From positions 1 through 26,029 of the forward strand of contig CAVJDT010000024.1 of the NCBI GenBank assembly GCA_963648435.1: DNA of 26,029 nucleotides, written 5' to 3'. The position numbers and the translations under genes are program-made. Shown here one piece after another: positions 7,181 through 14,114 of this stretch. Numbering within the stretch: the first letter of the stretch is position 1; every line of letters begins with the position of its first letter. The notes under the pieces are model-generated. The model worked only from the letters and a program-made list of their open reading frames with translations. It ran no database searches and was not told where the DNA came from. This DNA is from UMGS75 sp963648435 (GTDB lineage: Bacteria > Bacillota_I > Bacilli_A > ML615J-28 > CAG-313).

Positions 7181-8469
7181 ACTACTCCTTCAAGGTCATA
7201 AACATCTGCTTTTGTGATTAAAACATCATAAAATTCACCAGGTATAAGTGGGGTAGAACTGTCAATATAAATGTATCCATCAACATCATCTGGGGCATAT
7301 GCATAGCTTCTCGAAATGTATTTTCCTTTATCAAAATCATAGTTATCAACTAGTACTTTATAGACCTTTCCAATCGTCTTTTTATTCTTCTCTTTAATGA
7401 TTTTAGCTTGTAATTTCATAATTTTATCATATCTTTGCTTTGCGATTACTTCCGAAACTTCAGGTTTCATATCATACGCTTTTGTATCTTCCTCCTTAGA
7501 ATATGTGAAAACTCCAAGTCGGTCAAACTTAATTTCTTTAACAAAATCATATAATTCATTGAAGTCTTCATCCGTTTCAGTTGGGAATCCGACAATCAAA
7601 GTACTGCGAATAATAACATCAGGAATAAATGAACGAAGTTTATTAATGATTTTAGTAATCATTTCTTTACTACCACGACGATTCATTAATTTTAAAATAC
7701 GATTATTTGCATGTTGAATTGGGATATCAAAATAAGGTACTAATTTTTCATTATCTCTAAACTCCTCAAGCAATTCATCAGTAATTTCATCAGGATATAA
7801 ATAAAGCACTCTAATTACTTTTAAATCATCAAATTTTGAAAGTTCTTTAATTAACTTAACAAGACTTGTACCATCATTTAAATCAGTACCATATCTTGTT
7901 GTATCTTGTGCAATTAAGGTAATTTCCTTAACTCCACTATTTACTAAATTATTTGCTTCATTAATTACATCATTAATTTGTCTACTTACAAAAGGACCTC
8001 TAATTATAGGAATAGCACAATAAGCACACTTATTATTACAACCATCACCAATTCTTAAGTAAGCACTATGAGGAAGAGTTGATACAACTCTATTTTTATA
8101 GTCCATGTGATATGAAGACTTGCTGTTTGTTAATTGTTTGAACAACTTATCAATATTTTTGTAATCCCTAATTGGAAAATAAAAGTCAACCTCAGGGATA
8201 CTTTCCTTTAAGTCATCTAAGTAACGCTCAACAAGACAACCCATCGCAATAATTTTTTTACCTTTTTTGCCATAATCAGTAAGTTCTAAAATTGTGTCAA
8301 TTGCTTCTTTTTTCGCAGATTCAATAAAACCACATGTGTTGACAACTAAAATATCAGCTTCTTCCATATCGTTAGTTATTTCAATCCCATATTTTTTGGC
8401 TACACCTAAAAACATTTCCGTATCAATTAAGTTTTTAGCACAGCCTAAAGAAATCATTCCAAGTTTCAT
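7171..8469 (-). CDS. rimO: Ribosomal protein S12 methylthiotransferase RimO
   Basis: RimO is a radical-SAM enzyme with two [4Fe-4S] clusters that adds a methylthio group to the conserved Asp of ribosomal protein S12. The 432-residue product has the full layout: an N-terminal UPF0004 domain with C10 (SLGCAKN), C46 (NTCG) and C78 (MGC), the radical-SAM CxxxCxxC at C144, C148 and C151 (GDGCNNKCAYCAIP), and a C-terminal TRAM-type RNA-binding segment. SLGCAKN and RIGDGCN favour RimO over the tRNA enzymes MiaB and MtaB. The ATG at 8469 has GGAGA upstream. A near-perfect 30-bp palindrome lies just before that ribosome binding site and may control expression. Confidence 0.95.
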   Translation of the reverse strand: MKLGMISLGCAKNLIDTEMFLGVAKKYGIEITNDMEEADILVVNTCGFIESAKKEAIDTILELTDYGKKGKKIIAMGCLVERYLDDLKESIPEVDFYFPIRDYKNIDKLFKQLTNSKSSYHMDYKNRVVSTLPHSAYLRIGDGCNNKCAYCAIPIIRGPFVSRQINDVINEANNLVNSGVKEITLIAQDTTRYGTDLNDGTSLVKLIKELSKFDDLKVIRVLYLYPDEITDELLEEFRDNEKLVPYFDIPIQHANNRILKLMNRRGSKEMITKIINKLRSFIPDVIIRSTLIVGFPTETDEDFNELYDFVKEIKFDRLGVFTYSKEEDTKAYDMKPEVSEVIAKQRYDKIMKLQAKIIKEKNKKTIGKVYKVLVDNYDFDKGKYISRSYAYAPDDVDGYIYIDSSTPLIPGEFYDVLITKADVYDLEGVVKS

Positions 8470-8480
8470 ACTTTATCTCC

Positions 8481-8510
8481 TTGTATAATATTACTAGTAG
8501 TATTATACAA
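8481..8510. promoter_or_regulatory. 30-bp near-perfect palindrome upstream of rimO
   Basis: Positions 8481-8510 are self-complementary at 14 of 15 pairs; the exception is T8491 against G8500. Each outer arm contains TTGTATAATA and the centre is TACTAGTA. It is next to the rimO ribosome site and about 100 bp from the pduL start. It contains TATAAT on both strands. It could be an operator or, if transcribed, a leader hairpin. There is no T-run, so it is not a terminator. Confidence 0.6.
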
Positions 8511-8578
8511 TATTTAAAATACAAATTCTCACAATAAACAATTATTTTTCCGTATTTGTGGAAATTAAAAAAAAGTTG

Positions 8579-8587
8579 TGATATAAT
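8579..8587 (+). promoter_or_regulatory. Extended -10 promoter of pduL
   Basis: TGATATAAT gives an extended -10 (TATAAT at 8582-8587). No good -35 lies at 16-18 bp. AAAAGAGG (8599-8606) and the ATG at 8616 follow at normal spacing. Confidence 0.7.
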
Positions 8588-8615
8588 AAATATAAGTAGA
8601 AAAGAGGTAATATAT

Positions 8616-9188
8616 ATGTCAAAACAATTTATCGTAGAAACATCAGCTCGTCACATTCATTTAACAGAAAGTGATTTTAAAATATTATTTGGTGATACAA
8701 ATCTAACAGTTAAAAAATATTTATCACAACCAGGTCAATTTGCCAGTGAACAAAGAGTAACAATAGTAGGCCCTAAAAAAGAACTTGTGGGTGTATCTAT
8801 TTTAGGCCCATTCCGTACAGCTAGTCAAGTAGAACTTAGTGCCACAGATGCTCGTAGTATTGGTCTTCCTATTGTAATCCGTGAATCGGGAATGATTGAA
8901 GGTACTCCAGGATGTAAGGTTGTAGGTCCAAAAGGGGAAATCGAACTTTCTTGTGGTGTTATTGTTGCGAAAAGACATATTCATGCAACAGTAGAAGATG
9001 CTAAGGAACTTGGTGTAAAAGATAAAGAAATTGTATCAGTAAAAGTAAATACTCCAGAAAGATCATTAATCTTTGGTGATGTTGTTGTAAGAGTAAGTGA
9101 TAAATTTGCACTTGCAATGCATATTGACACTGATGAAAGTAATGCGGGAAACGTTATTTCTGGAACCATGGGTGAAATAGTAAAATAA
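8616..9188 (+). CDS. pduL: Phosphotransacylase PduL (phosphate acetyl/propanoyltransferase)
   Basis: PduL interconverts acyl-CoA and acyl-phosphate. In fermenting bacteria that lack Pta it supplies acetyl-phosphate for ATP formation by acetate kinase. The 190-residue protein has the two-barrel layout and metal-binding histidines: H13 and H15 (SARHIHL), H121 and H123 (AKRHIHA) and H169 in MHIDTDE. It has no N-terminal extension of the microcompartment-targeting kind and no microcompartment genes are nearby, so it is likely cytosolic. I chose the ATG at 8616 because AAAAGAGG lies 9 nt upstream and the longer reading would start upstream of the promoter. A modest hairpin follows, so it may or may not be cotranscribed with the next cluster. 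Confidence 0.93.
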   Translation: MSKQFIVETSARHIHLTESDFKILFGDTNLTVKKYLSQPGQFASEQRVTIVGPKKELVGVSILGPFRTASQVELSATDARSIGLPIVIRESGMIEGTPGCKVVGPKGEIELSCGVIVAKRHIHATVEDAKELGVKDKEIVSVKVNTPERSLIFGDVVVRVSDKFALAMHIDTDESNAGNVISGTMGEIVK

Positions 9189-9193
9189 CAATT

Positions 9194-9218
9194 ATACCTC
9201 CAAAAAGGGAGGTATTTT
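9194..9218 (+). terminator. Weak terminator or attenuator after pduL
   Basis: ATACCTCC (9194-9201) pairs with GGAGGTAT (9208-9215) around a 6-nt loop, but only four T follow. Since no promoter is evident before the next gene, read-through from pduL is likely. Confidence 0.55.
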
Positions 9219-9245
9219 AAAAAATAAAGAATAGAGGTAAAAAAT

Positions 9246-9473
9246 ATGCGTTGTCCAAAATGCCATAATGAGAATAAATATGATGCTCTTACTTGTGATT
9301 TTTGTATGGCTGAACTTCCAATGACAGAGGAAAGAAAACAAGAAATAAAGAGAATGAAAAAACTAGAAAAGAAAAATAAAATGCATAATTCAATAACCAA
9401 ACTAATTGGTCTACTTATTGGCTTTGCGATCATTGTGGCTATTGTTGTTATTGCATATTTGTTAAAAAAGTAA
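9246..9473 (+). CDS. Small zinc-ribbon, single-pass membrane protein
   Basis: A 75-residue protein. A zinc ribbon at the N-terminus has C3-x2-C6 and C17-x2-C20 (RCPKCHNEN, CDFCMAEL). A highly charged Lys/Glu helix covers residues 26-46, and one hydrophobic membrane segment covers about 51-72, ending in a short KK tail. The layout predicts a cytoplasmic ribbon and a C-terminal anchor. AGAGG precedes the ATG at 9246. mnmG begins 1 nt after its stop, so the genes are translationally coupled. The function is unknown. Confidence 0.82.
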   Translation: MRCPKCHNENKYDALTCDFCMAELPMTEERKQEIKRMKKLEKKNKMHNSITKLIGLLIGFAIIVAIVVIAYLLKK

Positions 9474-9474
9474 T

Positions 9475-11397
9475 ATGGCTAGAATATATAAAGAAGAATT
9501 AATAGAAAAAAGTAACTACTATGATGTTATTGTTATAGGCGGTGGGCACGCGGGGATTGAAGCAAGTCTTGCCCCTGCTCGTTTAGGTCTTAAAACTTTA
9601 ATGATTTGTGGTAATATTAAAAAAATAGGTAATATGCCTTGTAACCCATCAATAGGAGGACCTGCCAAAGGAATTCTAGTTCGTGAAATAGATGCATTAG
9701 GCGGTCAAATGGCTAAGACTGCTGATGAAACTTGTTTACAAGTAAAGATGTTAAATTTATCCAAAGGCCCAGCTGTTAGAGCTTTAAGAGTTCAATCTGA
9801 TAAACTTGCTTATGCATCACGTATGCAAGAAATTTGTTTAAATGAACCAAACCTTGATATATATGAAGCTTTAGTAGATAAATTAATAACAGATGAAAAT
9901 GTTATTCAAGGAGTAATACTTGAAGATGGTACAAAAATATATAGTAAAAGAGTGATTATTACAACAGGCACTTACCTTTCTTCAAGAGTGTTATGTGGTA
10001 AAAATACTACACCTTCAGGACCTGATGGCGAAAAAACTAACTATGGACTTTCTGGTTCATTAAAAGAATTAGGTTTCAAACTATTAAGATTAAAAACAGG
10101 AACACCACCTCGTATCTATACCGACTCAATTAATTTTGAAGGTATGCAAATAGAATTAGGAACTAACCTACCACTTAGTTTTAGTTATGAAACAGATTTA
10201 ACTAAAATGATCCCTTTTGATAAACAAATCCCTTGTTACCTAATTTGGACAACACCTAAAACTCATGAAATAATACATGAACATTTACATGAATCTAGTA
10301 TGTATTCAGGAATAGTTAAAGGTATAGGTCCAAGATATTGCCCATCTATTGAAGATAAAATTGTTAGATTTTCCGACAAAGAACGTCATCAAATATTCTT
10401 GGAGCCTGAGAGCCTAGAACTTGGACAAACCTACATTCAAGGTTTTTCAACTAGTATGCCTCATGAAGTTCAAGAATTAATGGTTCGTTCATTACCAGGA
10501 TTTGAAAATGCAAAATTCGCAAAATATGCCTATGCAATTGAATATGATGCCATTGACCCACTTGAATTAAAAGCTACTTTGGAAAGTAAAAAAGTTAAAG
10601 GATTATATTTTGGTGGTCAAGTAAATGGAACAAGTGGATATGAGGAAGCCGCATGCCAAGGTTTAATGGCGGGTATCAATGCTTCATGCACTTTATTAGG
10701 CAAAGATGAACTTGTATTTAGAAGAGATGAAGCTTATATTGGTGTATTAATTGATGACCTAATTACCAAAGGAGTAATTGACCCTTATCGAATGCTAACA
10801 TCACGGGCCGAATTTAGATTACTTTTAAGACATGATAATGCTGACCAAAGATTAATAAAATATGGTCACGATGTAGGTTTAATTAGTGATGAAAGATATA
10901 ACCGATATTTACACAAAATGGAATGTATTGAAAAAGAAAAAACTAGACTTAATGAAATTAGAATTACACCTAAAGAAAACATTAATAACTATTTAGAAAG
11001 TATTAACTCACCAATCTTAAAGGATGGTATTGGTGCATCAGAACTAATGAAACGTCCTGAAATTGATTATTTCAATATAGTTGAAATGTTAAACCTTGAT
11101 AATCCATTAAACTATGAACTTGGCGAACAACTCAATATTGAAATTAAATATGCAGGGTACATTCAAAAATCATATAAAGACGCTCAAAGAGTACATAAAC
11201 TAGAAACAATGAGAATTCCTGAAGACATGGATTATTCACAAATACATAATCTTGCGAGTGAGGCTAAAGAAAAACTCACAAAAATTAAACCACTTACATT
11301 AGGACAAGCATCACGAATTAGTGGTGTAAACCCAAGTGATATTGCGATTATCCTAGTATACTTAGAATCAAAAGGAAGAACTCATGGAAAAAAATAA
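9475..11397 (+). CDS. mnmG: tRNA uridine-5-carboxymethylaminomethyl modification enzyme MnmG (GidA)
   Basis: MnmG is an FAD- and NADH-dependent enzyme that works with the GTPase MnmE to place the cmnm5 group on U34 of tRNAs such as those reading Lys, Glu, Gln, Leu and Arg. The 640-residue protein is close to the usual size of about 620-630. It has the Rossmann FAD motif IGGGHAGIEAS at 21-31, NMPCNPSIGGPAKG, the region KTGTPPRI, GQVNGTSGYEEAACQG and a helical C-terminal domain with LTSRAEFRL. The start is the ATG 1 nt after the previous stop; no clear Shine-Dalgarno is visible, so coupling is assumed. rsmG overlaps its end by 14 nt. mnmE is not in this window. Confidence 0.96.
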   Translation: MARIYKEELIEKSNYYDVIVIGGGHAGIEASLAPARLGLKTLMICGNIKKIGNMPCNPSIGGPAKGILVREIDALGGQMAKTADETCLQVKMLNLSKGPAVRALRVQSDKLAYASRMQEICLNEPNLDIYEALVDKLITDENVIQGVILEDGTKIYSKRVIITTGTYLSSRVLCGKNTTPSGPDGEKTNYGLSGSLKELGFKLLRLKTGTPPRIYTDSINFEGMQIELGTNLPLSFSYETDLTKMIPFDKQIPCYLIWTTPKTHEIIHEHLHESSMYSGIVKGIGPRYCPSIEDKIVRFSDKERHQIFLEPESLELGQTYIQGFSTSMPHEVQELMVRSLPGFENAKFAKYAYAIEYDAIDPLELKATLESKKVKGLYFGGQVNGTSGYEEAACQGLMAGINASCTLLGKDELVFRRDEAYIGVLIDDLITKGVIDPYRMLTSRAEFRLLLRHDNADQRLIKYGHDVGLISDERYNRYLHKMECIEKEKTRLNEIRITPKENINNYLESINSPILKDGIGASELMKRPEIDYFNIVEMLNLDNPLNYELGEQLNIEIKYAGYIQKSYKDAQRVHKLETMRIPEDMDYSQIHNLASEAKEKLTKIKPLTLGQASRISGVNPSDIAIILVYLESKGRTHGKK

Positions 11398-12079
11398 AAT
11401 ACTTTTAGATTCATTTGAAACATTATCTAATGATATGTTAAACCAATTAGAATTATATTGTAACATCTTACAAGAAGAATCACAAAAAATCAATTTAACT
11501 TCCATATCAGAAACTAATGATATATATATAAAACATTTTTATGATAGTATGTTAATTTCAAAAGTTACTAATCTAAAAGAAAAAGAATTAGTAGATGTTG
11601 GTACAGGGGCTGGATTTCCTGGTATTGTTTTAAAAATCATTGAACCAACTCTAAAAGTAACATTAATTGAACCAACCACAAAGCGATGTAATTTTTTAAA
11701 TCTAGTCATAAATAAATTACAATTGAAAGATATTGTGGTAATAAATGAACGGGCTGAAAAATGCATTACTAAATATCGTGAAAAATTTGATATTGTTACC
11801 GCGAGAGCTGTAGCGAATCTACCAATTCTTTTAGAATTATTAACCCCACTATGTAAAATAAATGGGGTAGTCATTCCCATGAAAGGTAGTAATGTTAATG
11901 AAGAATTAAATCAAGCAACAAATGCGATTAAAACCCTAAACTTAAAACTTATAGATATATATCAATTTACATTACCACTAGATAAAGGTATGAGAAATAT
12001 AGTTAAATTTCAAAAGCAAAAAAAGACTCTAGAAATATATCCTAGAGATTATGCAAAAATATTAAAAAAACCGTTATAG
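11384..12079 (+). CDS. rsmG: 16S rRNA (guanine-527-N7)-methyltransferase RsmG (GidB)
   Basis: RsmG methylates G527 of 16S rRNA with S-adenosylmethionine; its loss is known to cause low-level streptomycin resistance in other bacteria. The 231-residue protein has the SAM site LVDVGTGAGFPGIVLKI, then NFLNLVINKL and FDIVTARAVANL. AAGGAAG precedes the ATG, inside the mnmG reading frame (14-nt overlap). parA follows 12 nt after the stop, as in many Firmicutes near the replication origin. Confidence 0.95.
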   Translation: MEKNKILLDSFETLSNDMLNQLELYCNILQEESQKINLTSISETNDIYIKHFYDSMLISKVTNLKEKELVDVGTGAGFPGIVLKIIEPTLKVTLIEPTTKRCNFLNLVINKLQLKDIVVINERAEKCITKYREKFDIVTARAVANLPILLELLTPLCKINGVVIPMKGSNVNEELNQATNAIKTLNLKLIDIYQFTLPLDKGMRNIVKFQKQKKTLEIYPRDYAKILKKPL

Positions 12080-12091
12080 AAAGGAAAAAAT

Positions 12092-12850
12092 ATGGGCAAG
12101 ATAATTTCAATAGTCAACCAAAAAGGTGGAGTTGGAAAAACTACAACCACAATTAATCTCGGTGCTGCTCTTGCAAATTATAACCAAAAGGTTTTAATTG
12201 TTGATTTTGACCAACAAGCAAATGCAACCACTGGACTTGGAATAGATAAAGAAGATATATTGTTTGATATAGCAGATTTTTTCACGCATATTGCGCTTGT
12301 TAAAAAAGCAATATTACATACTACCATTGATAACTTAGATGTAATACCTGCCACAATCAAACTTGCAAATGTTGAAGAAACCTTATACCAAGTTCCTGAT
12401 AAAGAATACTTAATGTCTAGAAAATTATCAGAATTAAGAAAAGAATATGATTATATTTTAATAGATTGTCCTCCTTCTTTAGGTTTGATTGTTGATAATG
12501 CTTTATATGCAAGTGATTCGGTTATTATACCAGTAGAATGTGGTTACTATTCATATGATGCCTTAACGCAAATGACACATAAAATTAACTCAGTTCAAAA
12601 ACATAAAAAAATAGAGATAGAAGGAATTTTACTTACAAAATTAGATAATCGTAATACTCTTGGTTATAAAATCGTTGAGAAAGTTCAATTTCTATTTCCT
12701 GACAAAACTTTTAAAACAATTATTACTAATTCAAGTCATATTCAAGAAGCCCCATTATATGGAAAAAGTGTTCTACAATTTTCCTATAATTCAAGAGGTG
12801 CTAAAGAATATCGAGAACTTGCCAAAGAAATATTAGATAGAAAGGAGTAA
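12092..12850 (+). CDS. parA: ParA/Soj family chromosome-partitioning ATPase
   Basis: A 252-residue deviant-Walker ATPase. The P-loop KGGVGKTT covers residues 11-18 and includes the signature lysine K11. It is followed by the A' box DFDQQANATTGLG (usually DxDPQ) and IDCPPSLGLIVDNAL (Walker B). The type dimerises on DNA with ATP and acts in chromosome segregation or replication control. AAAGGA precedes the ATG. mscS starts 3 nt after the stop. The usual ParB/Spo0J partner gene is not next to it and I find no clear parS site in the window, so its partner is unclear. Confidence 0.93.
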   Translation: MGKIISIVNQKGGVGKTTTTINLGAALANYNQKVLIVDFDQQANATTGLGIDKEDILFDIADFFTHIALVKKAILHTTIDNLDVIPATIKLANVEETLYQVPDKEYLMSRKLSELRKEYDYILIDCPPSLGLIVDNALYASDSVIIPVECGYYSYDALTQMTHKINSVQKHKKIEIEGILLTKLDNRNTLGYKIVEKVQFLFPDKTFKTIITNSSHIQEAPLYGKSVLQFSYNSRGAKEYRELAKEILDRKE

Positions 12851-12853
12851 ACA

Positions 12854-13855
12854 ATGCTTGAAACATTATACTGTATTATTTTAATTGCTTTATATATTGT
12901 TGTGAATGTAATTAAGAAAAAAATACTTGATAAACTTGATAACAAAGGAATCGCTACAATTAATATTTGTATAGATGTAGTCATATTCTTAGGCTTCTTA
13001 TTTGGTATTGCTTTAATTTTAGGCTTTGATTTTTCCAAATTTAAAGTAGGCTTTAAAGATTTTATTGAATTTCAAGGCACAAGTTTAATCTGGTCTATAA
13101 TAGTATTAATAATTGCTTCTACGCTTCTTGGAATAACTAAAACTATATTATTCAAAAAATATAAAAAAAATATTTTAGAAGTTAAACGCCAAAACACCAT
13201 TTCCAAAGTTTTAATGAGCTTAATTAAATATGTTACATATATAATTTGTGTTATTGTCGTCCTTGGTATTTGGAAAGTCAATGTAATGCCTGCGCTTGCG
13301 GGGCTTGGTATTGTTGGACTTGTGGTTGGCCTTGGTGCCCAAAAACTAATATCTGATTTTGTGGCTGGATTATTCATAGTATTTGAACACCATTTCGATG
13401 TTGGTGATACAATTATTGTAGGAGACTTTAAAGGCGAAGTAATCGACATTGGACTTAAAACCACCAAAATAAAAGATTGGCACGGAAGAGTTAAGATAAT
13501 CGCAAACGGTGAATTGACCGATATTATTAATGATTCGCTATATAATACGATTTTTGATATTAGTGTTTCCGTAAGTTATAACGAAGATATCACAAAGGCT
13601 CGTGAAATAATTGATAAAGGTTTAGCTGATAAATTTAAAGGATGTCCTGAACTTGTTGAATTACCACATACAATTGGGGTTAGTAGTTTAGGTGATTCCG
13701 GAATTGAAATAGTTGTAATTGGAACTACTAAACCTGAGTGTCATTACCAAATTTCAAGAGATGTACGCCAAGAAATCAAAGCTATTTGCGATGCTAATAA
13801 TATTGAAATACCATTCCCACAAATCGTTGTTCACGGAGTAAAACATGATGATTGA
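12854..13855 (+). CDS. MscS family small-conductance mechanosensitive channel
   Basis: A 333-residue membrane protein with several N-terminal hydrophobic segments (about residues 1-17, 33-60, 75-95 and 115-165). The last is the glycine- and alanine-rich pore helix (PALAGLGIVGLVVGLGAQKL). It is followed by the MscS signature FEHHFDVGDTIIVGDFKGEV and IANGELTDIIN in the cytoplasmic beta domain and the cage domain. The channel protects cells from osmotic downshock. AAAGGAG precedes the ATG, 3 nt after parA. It ends in TGA and overlaps the DUF951 gene by 11 nt. Channels of this type sit between parB and DUF951 in several Firmicutes. Confidence 0.93.
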   Translation: MLETLYCIILIALYIVVNVIKKKILDKLDNKGIATINICIDVVIFLGFLFGIALILGFDFSKFKVGFKDFIEFQGTSLIWSIIVLIIASTLLGITKTILFKKYKKNILEVKRQNTISKVLMSLIKYVTYIICVIVVLGIWKVNVMPALAGLGIVGLVVGLGAQKLISDFVAGLFIVFEHHFDVGDTIIVGDFKGEVIDIGLKTTKIKDWHGRVKIIANGELTDIINDSLYNTIFDISVSVSYNEDITKAREIIDKGLADKFKGCPELVELPHTIGVSSLGDSGIEIVVIGTTKPECHYQISRDVRQEIKAICDANNIEIPFPQIVVHGVKHDD

Positions 13856-14039
13856 TCCTACAACAATTAAAGTAGATGATATTTTAAAATTTAGAAAACC
13901 ACACCCATGTGGTGGATATACATGGAAAGTATTAAGAATTGGTATTGACTATAAACTTGAATGTACAACATGCAAACGAGTAATTATAATTCCGCGAATT
14001 GATGCATTAAAGAAAATTAAAGAAAAAATTGAAGGCTAA
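13845..14039 (+). CDS. DUF951 domain protein
   Basis: A 64-residue protein of the DUF951 family, with HPCGGYTWKVLRIG (C22) and LECTTCKRVIIIPR (C40, C43). The three cysteines with H20 may bind zinc. The family is conserved in Firmicutes next to mscS-type channels and often before the GTPase gene ychF, but its role is not established. It starts inside the end of mscS (11-nt overlap), which implies translational coupling. A terminator begins at its stop codon, closing the mnmG cluster. ychF does not follow here. Confidence 0.88.
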   Translation: MMIDPTTIKVDDILKFRKPHPCGGYTWKVLRIGIDYKLECTTCKRVIIIPRIDALKKIKEKIEG

Positions 14040-14058
14040 GCAAGACTTAGTCTTTTTT
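14032..14058 (+). terminator. Terminator of the mnmG-DUF951 cluster
   Basis: AAGGCTAAG (14032-14040) pairs with CTTAGTCTT (14046-14054, one G-U) around a 5-nt loop and runs into TTTT. It overlaps the DUF951 stop codon. A second T-run follows at 14063-14068. Confidence 0.8.
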
Positions 14059-14114
14059 CGTGTTTTTTCGCAATTTTAATCATATATAATATATATGAAG
14101 GATGGTAGTAAAAT

